Below are positions 8,768-19,490 of a DNA stretch of 64,000 nt, one piece after another (within the stretch, counting starts at the first letter, position 1; every line of letters starts with the position of its first letter). The notes under the pieces are model-generated. The model did no database searches. It was not told the DNA's origin and saw only the letters and a list, made by a program, of their open reading frames with translations. Origin of the DNA: Dastarcus helophoroides (lineage: Eukaryota; Arthropoda; Insecta; Coleoptera; Bothrideridae); NCBI GenBank assembly GCA_028583605.1, contig CM053325.1:42583435-42647434 (forward strand). Direction: 5' to 3'. The position numbers and the translations under genes were made by a program.

Positions 8768-10981
8768 ATGGCAACAGCTTCAACCGAAAGTAGTGCTAGT
8801 GCAAGTGATTTAACCGATTTCATTTCAATAGAAATTGCTGAAAAAATGATTGAAAGATTTGACGGTAATAAACTAAAACTGAATGAATTTTTGGACAATT
8901 GTGAAGACGCTTTAAATTTAGTTAAACCCAGATTTAAACGAGCATTGTTTGCGATAATTAAGACTCGATTAACGTATCAGGCTAGAGCCATTATTCGTAA
9001 TAGAACATTTGACGACTGGGAATCTTTGAAACAACATTTATCAAATGCCTATTCGGAGAGACGCACTCAAAGTCAAAGACAATTTGAACTTAGCGCATGT
9101 AAACAAAATTCAGGTGAAAATGTACTTTCCTTCTCTACAAAATTAGAAAATTGTTTTATTAACTTAGTAAGCACTATTGATCATAAATTACCTAGAATCA
9201 CTAGAGATACCTTAATCGATATGTATAAGCAACAATCACTTGATGTTTTTATTAATGGTTTGGAAAAAGAATTAAAAATTTTAGTAAAATCCCAAAAACC
9301 GGAATCATTAGAAGAAGCTGTATCTATTGCATTAAGCGAAGAGCAACAAATTAAATCCAAAATCGAAATGGCAAAATATCACAATTTAAGCTCATATAAT
9401 CATAAATTTTGCACTTACTGCAATAAACCAGGCCACAATAACTTTAACTGTAGAATTAGAATTTCAAAAAATGAAGAAAATATTCGATTTAATTCAAATT
9501 CTCAGCAAATCCCAAATAAATCTTGTAGAGAAAATTCTAATACCTATAACAATTATCCAAATTCAAATATTCAAAGCGCTAATGATATTAAAATTTGTAA
9601 TTACTGTAAAAATAAGGGACACTTAATTCAAGAATGCAGGAAACGTCAATATAATGAAACGAGGAAAGCACAAAATCAAAATAATATTTCAACTTCTAGA
9701 GATAATGTAGCTGGAATTCAAAGTGAACAAATTCAAAATTTTCAGTACGAACCTCTGGCAACAAAATTCAGATCAGCTCACATTTCCTTAATTAAAACAG
9801 GTTCTCCTTTTTATGTTAATAATTCATATTTTACCACATTTACTAATTCAAATAATTCGATTTATACTATTCCTACTAATTCGAATAATTCGGATTCTAC
9901 TATATCTACTAAATCAAGCAATTCGAATTCTTATATATCGGCTAATTCAAATAATTCTAATTTGACTATCTTTACTAATTCAAACTTTACTAATTCTAGC
10001 AATTCCAAGTGTACTATTTCTACCAATTCATGTAATTCAAATTTTCCAAGTTCTGCTATTTCTGCCAATGCAAATTGTTCCAAATCTGCTATTTGTTCTA
10101 ATTCATACAATTCGAATCCTACTATTTCTACTATTCCTACTAATTCAAATAATTCGAATTCTACTATATCTACTAAATCAAACAATTTGAATTCTTATAT
10201 ATCTCCTAATTCTAATAATTCCAATTCAAGTATCTTTACTAATTCAAACTTTACTAATTCTAGCAATTCAAAGTATACTATTTCTACCAATTCACGTAAT
10301 TCAAATTTTCCAAGTTGTGCTATTTCTGCCAATTCAAATTATTCCAAATCTACTATTTGTTCTAATTCATACAATTTAAATCCTACTGTTTCTGCTGTGC
10401 CTACCAATTCAAATAATTCGATCGCTTCTAATTTCAGTTTGATGAATTTGTCAAGTATTGTAAAACCTAGATGCGAACAAGTTATTAAAATACATGTGGA
10501 TAATTCTGCAATAAAAGAAGGTATCGTTCCGAAATTATTATTATTCAAAGAGGGTATATACTTATCTAAATTAGAATCCAATCAGACAGACAGAGAAAAC
10601 ATTGCTAATGTTAACGTTTGCACCAAGAATCAAAACTGCAATTCCAAACGATTAGAACTTTTAAAATCAAATTTACGAAGTGAACATTTAAACGAAAAAG
10701 AAAAACCTATAAATTTATATTTTATAAAACACCCCAAAAATTATATTGATCAAATCCAAGATAGTTCCTTGAATTTAGAATTGAGACAAACCATGAAACA
10801 ATGTTTATCAAATGAACTAAACAGTTGTAAAAGAACTAGATTTCGTAAAATCAATTACATATTTTTCTTCACTTTCTTGAGCTTGAGATGTTATATTTTA
10901 TACAGGATTACAATTTTCTTTCTCTTCACCAATTGTTATAATCAAAAAAAAAAAAATAATAAAAAATTGCTTTACATTTAA
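8768..10981 (+). CDS. Gag-like protein with zinc knuckles and an Asn/Ser-rich repeat expansion
   Basis: I start at the ATG at 8768 because its context is strong (TTCACCATGG). The frame is open further upstream but without another ATG. The product is 737 residues. The first ~200 residues are a helical Gag/capsid-like region. Two CCHC zinc knuckles follow (CTYCNKPGHNNFNC and CNYCKNKGHLIQEC, each CX2CX4HX4C) for RNA binding. A stretch near SLIKTGSPFY may be the remnant of the aspartic protease site, but no clear DTG is present. Then come two tandem 88-residue units rich in Asn and Ser (9871-10134 and 10135-10398, exact 264-bp period). The end (KPRCEQVIKIHV, then KEGIVPKLL, then LELLKSNLRSEHLN) resembles the linker before RT in errantivirus-like Gag-Pol. 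A hydrophobic, Lys-ending tail follows. The frame is intact, so the protein may be made. RT, RNase H and integrase are missing. Confidence 0.8.
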   Translation: MATASTESSASASDLTDFISIEIAEKMIERFDGNKLKLNEFLDNCEDALNLVKPRFKRALFAIIKTRLTYQARAIIRNRTFDDWESLKQHLSNAYSERRTQSQRQFELSACKQNSGENVLSFSTKLENCFINLVSTIDHKLPRITRDTLIDMYKQQSLDVFINGLEKELKILVKSQKPESLEEAVSIALSEEQQIKSKIEMAKYHNLSSYNHKFCTYCNKPGHNNFNCRIRISKNEENIRFNSNSQQIPNKSCRENSNTYNNYPNSNIQSANDIKICNYCKNKGHLIQECRKRQYNETRKAQNQNNISTSRDNVAGIQSEQIQNFQYEPLATKFRSAHISLIKTGSPFYVNNSYFTTFTNSNNSIYTIPTNSNNSDSTISTKSSNSNSYISANSNNSNLTIFTNSNFTNSSNSKCTISTNSCNSNFPSSAISANANCSKSAICSNSYNSNPTISTIPTNSNNSNSTISTKSNNLNSYISPNSNNSNSSIFTNSNFTNSSNSKYTISTNSRNSNFPSCAISANSNYSKSTICSNSYNLNPTVSAVPTNSNNSIASNFSLMNLSSIVKPRCEQVIKIHVDNSAIKEGIVPKLLLFKEGIYLSKLESNQTDRENIANVNVCTKNQNCNSKRLELLKSNLRSEHLNEKEKPINLYFIKHPKNYIDQIQDSSLNLELRQTMKQCLSNELNSCKRTRFRKINYIFFFTFLSLRCYILYRITIFFLFTNCYNQKKKNNKKLLYI

Positions 10982-10983
10982 TT

Positions 10984-11097
10984 ATGTTCAAAAGAAAAAC
11001 CCTGTCGATCGAAATGCAAATGAGTTCAGAACCGAATAATGACCTAGACGCAGAATCAATTTCCTTTAAACGCAGCAAAACGAGCTTACCCATTTAA
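10984..11097 (+). CDS. 37-codon frame after gag, possible remnant
   Basis: It starts two bases after the gag-like stop and begins MFKRKTLSIEMQ. It is polar and basic, with no known domain. Together with the hydrophobic end of the preceding frame (FFFTFLSLRCYILY) it could be what is left of an envelope transmembrane segment and cytoplasmic tail. That is only a positional inference. Confidence 0.25.
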   Translation: MFKRKTLSIEMQMSSEPNNDLDAESISFKRSKTSLPI

Positions 11098-11396
11098 GTG
11101 TAATTTTTATTTTTATTTATGAATGTATTTTTGTTTGTAACTCATTGTATTATGTAGTTTTAATTGATAAAAAAAGTAGTAATATTTATTATAATAATAT
11201 TAATCCATAGTTAATATGTTTTAATTTTATTTTATTTTTAATTAATATAATTGATTTGCTAACCTAATATTATATAGTCTTAAATTCCAGACATTTTTAT
11301 ATACATCTGCTAATTTCCTTTTTATTTTTAATTACATGTATGATTTATTTTAACGAAAATATTTTTCCATATTTTTTTTTTCCTTACGGGGGGAGG

Positions 11397-11743
11397 TGTA
11401 ATGTGCCTACCCTACCCACTTGGGTCCAGATCCTTCTAAGTACCAAAGTTGTTACATCTGTTTCATCTAAATTACTTATTCTTATTGTGTGTTAGACGTT
11501 TCCGCCACTTGTAAGATCTAACTAAAGAACAAGCGGAAACCCCGTTGCGAAAAAGGATCAGGGTGTAAAATGTATGTATTGTATTTAGAATTAGAATAGT
11601 CAGTCTGGTCAAACCTTTGTTAGAAGTAAGTTTATTATAAGGATCATTTAAAAGTATTAATATATTATAGTACACAAAATCAATCTTTTCAATTATATTT
11701 ACTAAATCACGTCCGAGGTATCTACGACGGAAAATCCATTACA
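11397..11743 (+). repeat. 3' LTR of the gag-only element
   Basis: TGTAATG to CATTACA, 347 bp, directly after the purine tract. The following GAAA repeats the four bases before the 5' LTR. Confidence 0.85.
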
Positions 11744-11849
11744 GAAAATTATTCTGGAAAGAAATCTTAAACAAACCTTAATGAGAATTTTGAAATTGTA
11801 CCTTTGCCAAATTTGTCACAGCAACTCGCATAGAACTTTCCAATAGTAC

Positions 11850-12156
11850 TGTAACAAAATGTGGTTATAACATTTTTATTAGTGATTGTTTGGTGTAAGG
11901 AACTCTCTGGAAACATTTGATAATGGGAAGCGGCCGCCAAAATGAATCATACGGCAAATAAGCGCTCCAGACGTTTTCGCAAGCGATAATCTTATCTGTA
12001 CGGAGATCCGTTCTAGAAAACCGGAACGGTATAAATTCGCGGTCGTCTTTTCCTCAGTTAGTTTGTTAGTGAGTCAGTTAGTTAGTTAGATAGTCTAATA
12101 GTTAAGTGTATCATAATTGTAGTGTTCCGAAAAAAGTTTGAAAATAAAGTGTTACA
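11850..12156 (+). repeat. solo LTR (gypsy type) inside the hAT-like repeat
   Basis: TGTAAC to GTTACA, 307 bp, related to the pair at 663-1515. It has the GCGGCCGC block, GATAATCTTATCT, a TATAAATTCGCGG core and GTTAGT repeats. The inverted copy of the surrounding repeat also holds it (20103-20401), so the LTR was present before the two copies diverged. No internal element sequence or obvious target duplication is left. Confidence 0.7.
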
Positions 12157-12869
12157 ATTCACGAAGTTTTAATTATCGAACCGATAACATGCAACAGTAC
12201 GTTATTTAGTATGGACCTGGGGTCCCTTTTAATTATTTCCATTACGAATAATGATTGTTTGCAAACGTAAGATCTTCCGAAATCATAGGCATAAGTAAAA
12301 TAGGGCAGGGTTGGGCGCTTGTCCCCGAAAACTTATAAGTATTCAATTGGGAGACTTTCCAATTCTTCAGAATTCATCCTTACCTTGAAACATATTTTTG
12401 AAATTTCTACCTTTCCTCAAATTTCGTACATTTATTTTACAAAATTTGTCTTTTTCTTTCGACATTTGGCATTCGACTTCTTTTATCAAACATGACTATC
12501 AAAATTTCGAATTTAAAAGTTTGTCGTTTTTTTTTTGAAATTTTGCCATTTCTCTAAATTTGACTTTTTCTGAAAATTTCGAATTATTTTAATTTGGAAA
12601 ATTTCAGTTTGTTTATTAAAATTTGTCTTTTCTTTAAAAGATGGTCGATCTTCTGATAAAAAAGTATATTTTTTGAAATTTTAAAATTTTTGTGAAAGGA
12701 CAAAAATTACGAAGAAAATTTCTTTTTAATTTCAACCCTTTTTAAAACAAATTTCTGAAAGTTTCGACTTGTTTGTCAAAATTTCAATGTATATTACAAT
12801 ATTTTACATTTTCTGACGGCCGTTGAGGCAAGGCCTGTTTCCTTTGACTCGAGGAATCGAGAGAAAGTG

Positions 12870-14826
12870 TATATCTAAAGGCAGAACTACTAATCTTTAT
12901 AATTCTTACTTGCAGTTTATTACCCTAAATAATATTTGTCAACATAACAATATTCTGAATACTAACCAGAGATTATTGGACCTAATTATTACTGCAGAAA
13001 ATCTAAAAGTAACTACGAATAAAGGCGAATATCCACTAGTAGCAGAAGACATGCATCACCCAACTTTACAAGTCAAGGTACACATTAGTGATACCTCAGA
13101 TAGGCGGTTTATAAATAATGAGACATTACCAAGGTTTAATTTTTATAAAGCGAATTTAGTTGATCTCTACCTATCTATAGCGAATATAAACTGGACATCA
13201 ATTTTAAATATATCTGATCCTCAAATGGAAAGCGATCAGTTTTTTAACAAATTACATGATATATTCGTGCAGCACGTACCGTTATGTTCTAAAAAAGGTC
13301 GTCAGAGAAATTATTCAGTTTAGTTCACCAAAAGCATAATTCAGAAAATCCATAATAAGAATAAACACTGGAATATTTACAGAAAATCTAAATCTCTATA
13401 CCACCTTAATTTATTGAAGCAATTAAGAAGAGAAATTAAATATGAATGTCGAATCGAATTTCAGCAGTTTATCCAGAATTCTGAAAATACTTTACAGGCT
13501 CATCCCAAAAAATTCTGGTCATTCATTAACCAAAAAAGGAAAGGCGCTACCATGCCCGGACTCATCTTTTATGATGACAGGATACTGACGGCTGAGCAAG
13601 ACATCGTTAATGGTTTTGCGGATTATTTTCTTCAACCTTTGCGCAAGGACCCTTGTGATAGTAGGTGTGTTGATCTTGGTACAATCCGGTGTGAGTACTG
13701 TCTGCAAAATTGCTGTCCATCTCTCAATGTTGATGTCGAGATAGCTAACAATCTTAATCTAAGCTTGAATACAATATGTGAAGTAGATATCTTAAAAGCT
13801 GTTAAACGTATTAAACCTAATAATGTTACTTGGACCGATAATTTAGCGGCTTTTTTGATTGTCGCTTGCATCAATTTCCTGATCTTACCATTGAAACATA
13901 TTTTTAATTTAATTTTAAATTCTTGTTTGGTTCCCACCCAATAGAAAACTTTATACATCATACCCATACACAAATCTGGAGATAGAGCAGATATAAAAAA
14001 TTATAGACCAGTGGCATTGATGTCGAATGTCGCTAAACTTTTCGAGTGTGTCATATATGATGCATTAAATCATCCAAGTCTTTCTAATTTAACAGCAGAA
14101 CAACATGGATGCGTAATCGGCAAATCGATTACTACAAACTTAATGGAATTTACGCAATATGTATCGAATGCTCTCGATAAGCGATTACAAGTTGATGCGA
14201 TATACACAGATTTGTCGAAAGCATTCGATAAAGTTCATCATTGCATACTGTTAAAGAAATTGCGTCTATTTGGTTTAAGTAGCTCGTTAGTTAATTTAAT
14301 AAAATCGACTATAACCAATAAACAACAAATTGTGTCATACGGTGGATTTAGATCTAACCCTTACTTTCCAACCAACGGAGTAGGACAAAGTCCCAACCTT
14401 GGTCCATTATTGTTTAATATCTTCTTTAATGATGTAGTTGTAGGTTTAAACTGTAGAACTTTTATATACGCGGATGACTTAAAAATTGCTAAACTAATAA
14501 CGAACGTAAATGATTGCTCTATTTTGCAGGATGATTTAGATTCTCTGCAAAGTTGGTGTGACTGTAATGGACTGGCACTCAATAAAAAGAAATGCAAAAT
14601 ATTAACCTTCTGCAGGATTCAGAATCCTATAAATTGTCATTATTTGATCGAGGGCCAAGTTATTGACAGATGCACCCAAATGACTGATTTGGGAGTTATT
14701 ATGGATGCACAGCTCACATTTATACCTCATATTTTACAAGTTTGGAAGCAAGTCACAAAAGTATTAAGTTTTGTATTTAGAAACACGAGATGCTTCACAA
14801 GCATTCACTGTATAAAAGCATTATAT
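12870..14826 (+). pseudogene. Jockey-type non-LTR retrotransposon, 5'-truncated, two in-frame stops
   Basis: One continuous frame (phase of 12823) runs to the LTR that cuts it at 14827, broken only by TAG at 13321 and TAG at 13942. Part 1 is the end of an AP-type endonuclease (RLLDLIITAENL, EDMHHPTLQVKV). Part 2 is the linker and RT finger region. Part 3 (14011 onward) is the RT palm: KNYRPVALMS, YTDLSKAFDKVHH with the first catalytic Asp, then the intact YADD box (FIYADDLKI), then DLGVIMDAQL. The thumb is cut after IKALY by the gypsy LTR. Both TAG codons sit where relatives usually have tryptophan, consistent with G to A change. The missing 5' part (first ORF and most of the endonuclease) is the usual 5' truncation. 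The 3' end and poly(A) tail were not found on the far side of the LTR insertion. Confidence 0.85.
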
Positions 14827-15200
14827 TGTTACGTGCGTTATCGGTTCGAATTGATACACGTGATAGATTATACCACTTTATTACTGAATTAACTCGGCAT
14901 ACTTCAACTGAACAGTAACTCACTAATTATTTACTAATTGCTAACCAACTTACTGCACTTGCTTCTAACTGACTGACTCGAGGGAAAACTGACCGCCTTT
15001 TTATAGTTTCGGCCCGCGTCTTCCAGAATTTTCGGCAGATAAGGCTTATCGAATGCCGAAATTTCTGGAACGTTTATCTGCTGTTTGTTTCGTTATCGCG
15101 GCCGCTTTCCCCTTATCAGAACCTTCTAGAAACTGTTTTTATTTACTAAATTCTACAATTCTATTCTAAATCCTATTTCATCTATTTACATTGCGTTACA
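14827..15200 (-). repeat. 3' LTR of gypsy fragment A
   Basis: A 374-bp LTR, TGTTACG to CGTTACA on the plus strand. On the minus strand it follows a purine tract (AAGGGGGAGGCAG) just past the integrase stop, so it is the 3' LTR of a minus-strand element. It holds CTATAAAAAGG, GCGGCCGC and GATAAGCCTTATC, shared with related LTRs. It is only about 90% identical to the LTR at 33269-33641. It inserted into the Jockey-type RT gene. The left flank ends ATAT. Confidence 0.85.
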
Positions 15201-15230
15201 CTGCCTCCCCCTTAGCAATGATCGTCCCGA

Positions 15231-17150
15231 TCAGTTCCAATCAGTCACTTCGCCACTAAATTTGCATAGCCTGTTCAGGTGCACCACTTTCATTTTACTC
15301 CTGGAGCTACGCTGGACCCTGTATACCAAGTCGTTGATCCTCTTCAGCACTTTGTACGGCCCTTCCCAAGATGGCGTAAACTTTGGCGAAACTCCTTTCT
15401 TTCGCTGAGGGTTGTATAGCCATACCAATTCGCCCTCACTGAAACCACCATGATCGGCATTCACGTCATAACTGGCCTTCATCCGGTCCGTCGCCAAGTT
15501 GATCTTCGTCCGCACCAGGGCATGCGTCTCCAATATCGCTTCCCTCAAGTCATCTACGAAACCCATCGTTTCCCTGGGGATCTCCCTTGGTGATCCAAAC
15601 ACCAAGTCATACGGAAGCCGCAGTTTCCTCCCGAAGATCACTTTTGCCGGAGTCTGACTTGTAGTTTCATGAGTTGCCGCGCGATAGGCCATCAGAAACA
15701 GTGGTAGATGTCGGTCCCAGTCGGTCTGATGCTTGAAAACGACCTTCGAAAGATGTTCCTCTAAGGTCCTGTTAAATCTCTCCACCATTCCATCAGACTG
15801 TGGATGAAGAGGTGTTGTTCGAGTTTTCCTTATTCCAAGAAGACGACACACCTCTTGGAAAACTCCCGATTCAAAGTTCCTTCCCTGGTCCGAGTGTAGT
15901 TCCAAGGGAACACCAAATCGACAGATGAAGTTGTCCACAAGAACCCTTGCGACTGTGGTGGCTTCCTGGTTCGGGATGGCATAAGCTTCAGGCCATTTAC
16001 TGAAATAATCCATGGCCACCAGGATGTACTTGTTTCCATCGTCTGAGGCTGGGAATGGTCCTGCCACATCGATTGCAATTCTTTCAAATGGAGCTCCCAC
16101 ATTATATTGCTTCAGGGCCCCTTTGGTTCTCGTACGAGGACCCTTGGATGCAGCACAGGTGACACATTTCCGACATCACCGCTCGACGTCCTCCCTGCAG
16201 TTAACCCAATAAAACCGTTTTTGAACCTTCTCCAGGGTCTTGTTCATTCCCAGATGTCCACCAGAGGTCCCATTGTGCACCTCCCACAAGACCTGTGGAA
16301 TCTTCTCCTGAGGCACCACCAACTGCAAGTTGACACGCTTTCCATCCGCGCTTTCCCATGCTCTCTTCAGTACCCCGTCCTCGACCTGGAGGGATTTCCA
16401 TTGAGCCCACAAATTCTTAAGAGCTGGACTTCTGTCGGAAACCTCTTGCCATTCCGGTCTGTCTCCAGCTTCTTTCCATTCCAATATGGGTCTGATATCA
16501 GCGTCGCTCCTCTGTAGCTTCCGAAGACCTTCAACAGTCCATTCGTCTTCTGGCTGGACAGAAGTGACCCTTATATCCACCATGTCCTCATGGTCCTCAA
16601 CTCGTCTGCAGTATTTGCAATCCCCACAAGGTCTTCTGGACAAAGCATCAGCGTTGTTAGGCTGTCGTCCTGGTCGATGACGCACCTTGAAGTGATACTG
16701 CTGAAGCCTTTCTAACCATCTAGCCGTCTGTCCCTCCGCGTTCTTCATTCGAAGTAACCAAGAAAGTGCCGAATGGTCTGTTCTGATGAGGAATTCTTGC
16801 CCGTACAAATACTTGTGAAAGTGTTCCACGGCCTTCACTATCGCAAGTAGTTCCTTCCTGGTGGTGCAATAGTTCCTCTCCGGCTTCGTCAGAATCTTGC
16901 TGTAATACTCGATTACTCTTGAACTTGGGACAGCACAGCCCCAATGCCGACGTTGCTGGCATCAGTGTCCAACACGAACTTCCCATTCTGCTGAGGATAC
17001 GCCAAGATAGGGCTTGTGCACAAGGCGGACTTCAGTTTTCGAAAAGCGGTATCACAATCGGGAGTCCAGACATAAGGCATTCTTCCTTTAGTTAGTCGGT
17101 GTAACGGCGCAGCGATAATGGCGAAGCCTTTCACAAATCTCCTATAATAG
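15231..17150 (-). pseudogene. gypsy fragment A: RT end, RNase H, integrase
   Basis: A minus-strand Ty3/gypsy pol fragment. It starts at YYRRFVKGFAIIAAP, the RT thumb, at about 17150. RNase H follows: DTDASNVGIGAVLSQ, then after a 13-bp deletion near 16915 and frame shift, IRTDHSALSWLL and RHRPGRQPNNADALSR. Next come the integrase zinc finger (HNGTSGGHLGMNKT, then the CRxCxxC region) and the integrase core. A TGA at 16178-16176 interrupts the frame at a position that is Trp in the sister copies. The core retains all three catalytic acids: D in IAIDVAG, D in LHSDQGRNFES, and E in DGMVERFNRTLEEH. The C-terminal part has a basic chromatin-binding-like region ending SGEVTDWN at 15231. Protease and RT palm are absent: the element stops abruptly at the spacer junction. 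Integrase would insert the cDNA; RNase H would clear the RNA template. Confidence 0.85.
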
Positions 17151-17399
17151 GACAGTTACTTAGAGTTACATAGTATTGTTATTCAATAAATTAATATTAA
17201 TTCTTTACACCAAATTATCGGATTCCTTTTATTTTATTTTTATTTATGTTATTTTTATTCATTAGGATTCTTTCATTTGTTATACATTTTCTTTTTTTAT
17301 GTAATACCATTAAAATTATTAGGTTCTTATTTTTGTCATGCTATATTTTTAAGTATGTAGATATTTTTCCACTATACACTTAAGTCTGTTGAAATGATT

Positions 17400-19490
17400 A
17401 AAAAAATAAATAAATAAATAAATAAAATAAATTTTCGATTTTTTCTTAAAATTTGCTTTTTCTAAATTTCTATAAGATCTGATTCTTTCTGGGAAATTTC
17501 GAAATTTTACTAAAATTAAACATTTTTTCTAAAAATTTAGAACTTTTTCGCGAAATTTCTCTCGTAATATCGTCTTTTCCTTAGGGTTTCGACTATTTTA
17601 TTTTGTCCATTTCAAATTTTTCTCAAAATTTTGTGTTTTTCTATATTCCGATTTTTTCTGAACATTTAGCTGCAAACTTTGATCTTTTAGTTTCTGATTT
17701 CTTTAGGAATTTTGATTGGTTTCCTAAAGTTTGCCATTTTAAGAAAATCTTGATATTTATCTCAATATCCAATATTTAATATTGTGGTAAAATAAGGTGA
17801 AATCGTTTTTTTTTCAAAATATTGAATATTTCTAAATTAAGCTTTTACCTAAAATTTGCCTGTTCCTCAAAATTTGTCTTTTTTCGAAATTTCGATTTAA
17901 TTTTTAAAATTCTACTTTTTGGACGTTTTCGAAAATGACTTATTTATTTGTTAATAAAAATGTTGCAAAAATATTTTGGGGGATTTCGAAAAAAAAAATT
18001 CTAATAAATTCAACATCTTTATTAAATTTTAAATTTTGGGGACAATGTTTTTGTAAATTGTGACTTTTCTTTCTCAAAATTCGACTTTTTCTCTAAATTG
18101 CGTCTTTTCACAAAATTAGACCTTTGAGAATTTTGACTTTTTTCGAATTTTAAACATTTTTAGAGTTTTCGAGAAAGGTTAGGTTTTTGTTTTTAATATG
18201 ATTTATCAAAAATTCCAACTTTTCCAATTTTTCCCCTAAAACTGGACTTTCTTTTGAAAATTTGGAATACTTTCCAGAAAGTTGAATATTTTTCTGGAAA
18301 ATGCAGCGTAATTTTTAAATATCGTGATTTTTTTTGGAAGTCTTTTTTTTCTGATGTCCGAAATTATTCCCCAAATTTTGACTTTTATATCAAAATTTGA
18401 TATTATTTGTTTCTGGACATTTCCATTTAAAATTCAATTTTTTCTGAAGATATAGAATTCTTCACAAAATTTGTTTATTTGTTTTTAAATTGGAGCGAAA
18501 TTTTATTACAAATCTAAAAATCTGAGAATAATATTTTTAGGAAATTTTTAGAAAAAGATTTCTTGAAAAATTTCAAGAATATGGTAATATTAAGATAAAA
18601 TAAAAATTGAGACAATTATTTTTAAAAGTTGCAATTTATTTATTTGAATTCGACTTGCCACTTTTTTCATAAAACTTGACTTTTGGAAATTTCATCTGTT
18701 ATGCATTTCCACTTCTTCGAAATTTCGATACTTCTTAAAGTTCTTCGAAAGGTTTATTTCTCAAGATTGGGCTCTATTCGAAATTTCGACTTTAATCTGA
18801 AAATGCGGTCTCCCCAGTTCTGTAGTTTTTAAGTGAAAATACACATTCCTTAGCCAGAAGATGTTCTTTTTTTTGCCCATGAATTTTTCTGAATGATTGT
18901 TGCTCCCTTGAAGAAAATTCGACCTACGCTGATGTCCAAGATATTTTATGATTTGCATTGCATGTCTGATTAATCATGTAGGTTATTTAGGAAGAAATTT
19001 TGAATGTCCTTATTCTGAAATTTGATCCTCAAATTGGCATTGTTTTGTAAATCTATGATTCTATTAATTCTATTTGTACTCATTTGGAACTATTTCTGTA
19101 TCCTATATTAAATGACTAAGAAAAAATACGAACACCACGAGCAATTTCTTCGGATCGAAATATTTTAAATCTCGATTCAAATTGGTCTGAAAAAGTTTTT
19201 TTTCTTAAGTATGTATGTATGTATGTATTTATGTATTTTCGTCAAATTGTTTGACATTTCTACTAAAATTTCGAATTTTCAAAGTAAATAAAATTTCAAA
19301 AAAGTCGAAATTTAAAAGAAAATAGTCGAACCCCCAAGGAAAAACGGTATTACGAAAGAACTTTCGCGAAAAAGATCTAAATTCTGAGAAATGACATTTA
19401 ATCTTAGTGGGATTTCGAAATTTCCCAGAAAGAATCAGATCTTATCGACATTTATAAAAAGCAAATTTTAAGAAAAAAATCGAAATTTTA
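17400..19490. repeat. degenerate AAATTTCGACTTTTT-type low-complexity tract
   Basis: The tract is built from diverged ~15-20 base words alternating AAATTTCGA, GACTTTTT, TTCTCAAAATTT and their complements, without a strict period. The same vocabulary recurs at 12330-12820, 34100-36060, 43590-45420 and 55980-58650. No gene is visible. The 65-codon frame at 18761-18958 has no supporting feature. Confidence 0.6.

Larger units (their letters stand above)
8217..11743 (+). mobile_element. gag-only LTR retrotransposon, complete and young
   Basis: Two LTRs of 347 bp (8217-8563 and 11397-11743) flank 2.8 kb of internal DNA. The insertion duplicated 4 bp (GAAA before TGTAATG at 8217 and after CATTACA at 11743). 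The empty site is visible in the related sequence near 20500. Internally there is one long frame with a Gag-like N-terminus and two zinc knuckles, then a C-terminal part resembling the linker after protease. No RT, RNase H or integrase is present. It therefore depends on another element for reverse transcription and integration. A purine run (ACGGGGGGAGG, 11386-11396) just before the 3' LTR is the polypurine tract. A candidate primer site, TGGTGTAAGAAGTG, lies at 8573. Confidence 0.85.
8055..12865 (+). repeat. hAT-like dispersed repeat, copy 1, interrupted by an LTR element
   Basis: The left end begins CAGGGATAAGCAATCTTTTT followed by a GCGGGCC block, a form common at hAT termini. The same sequence in reverse complement ends at 20667 (and 27556 in the duplicated spacer). 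Homology resumes after the inserted LTR element at 11744, passes through a solo LTR (11850-12156), and runs through an AAATTTCGA-rich stretch to about 12865. There a Jockey-type element begins. The inverted copy (19490-20667) lacks the 3.5-kb LTR element. The far terminus and the target duplication were not identified, so the hAT label is tentative. Confidence 0.6.

Noticed and set aside
9931..10581. Minus-strand frames rich in Glu, Leu and Ile across the gag repeat
   Set aside because: Antisense products of the Asn/Ser repeat units.
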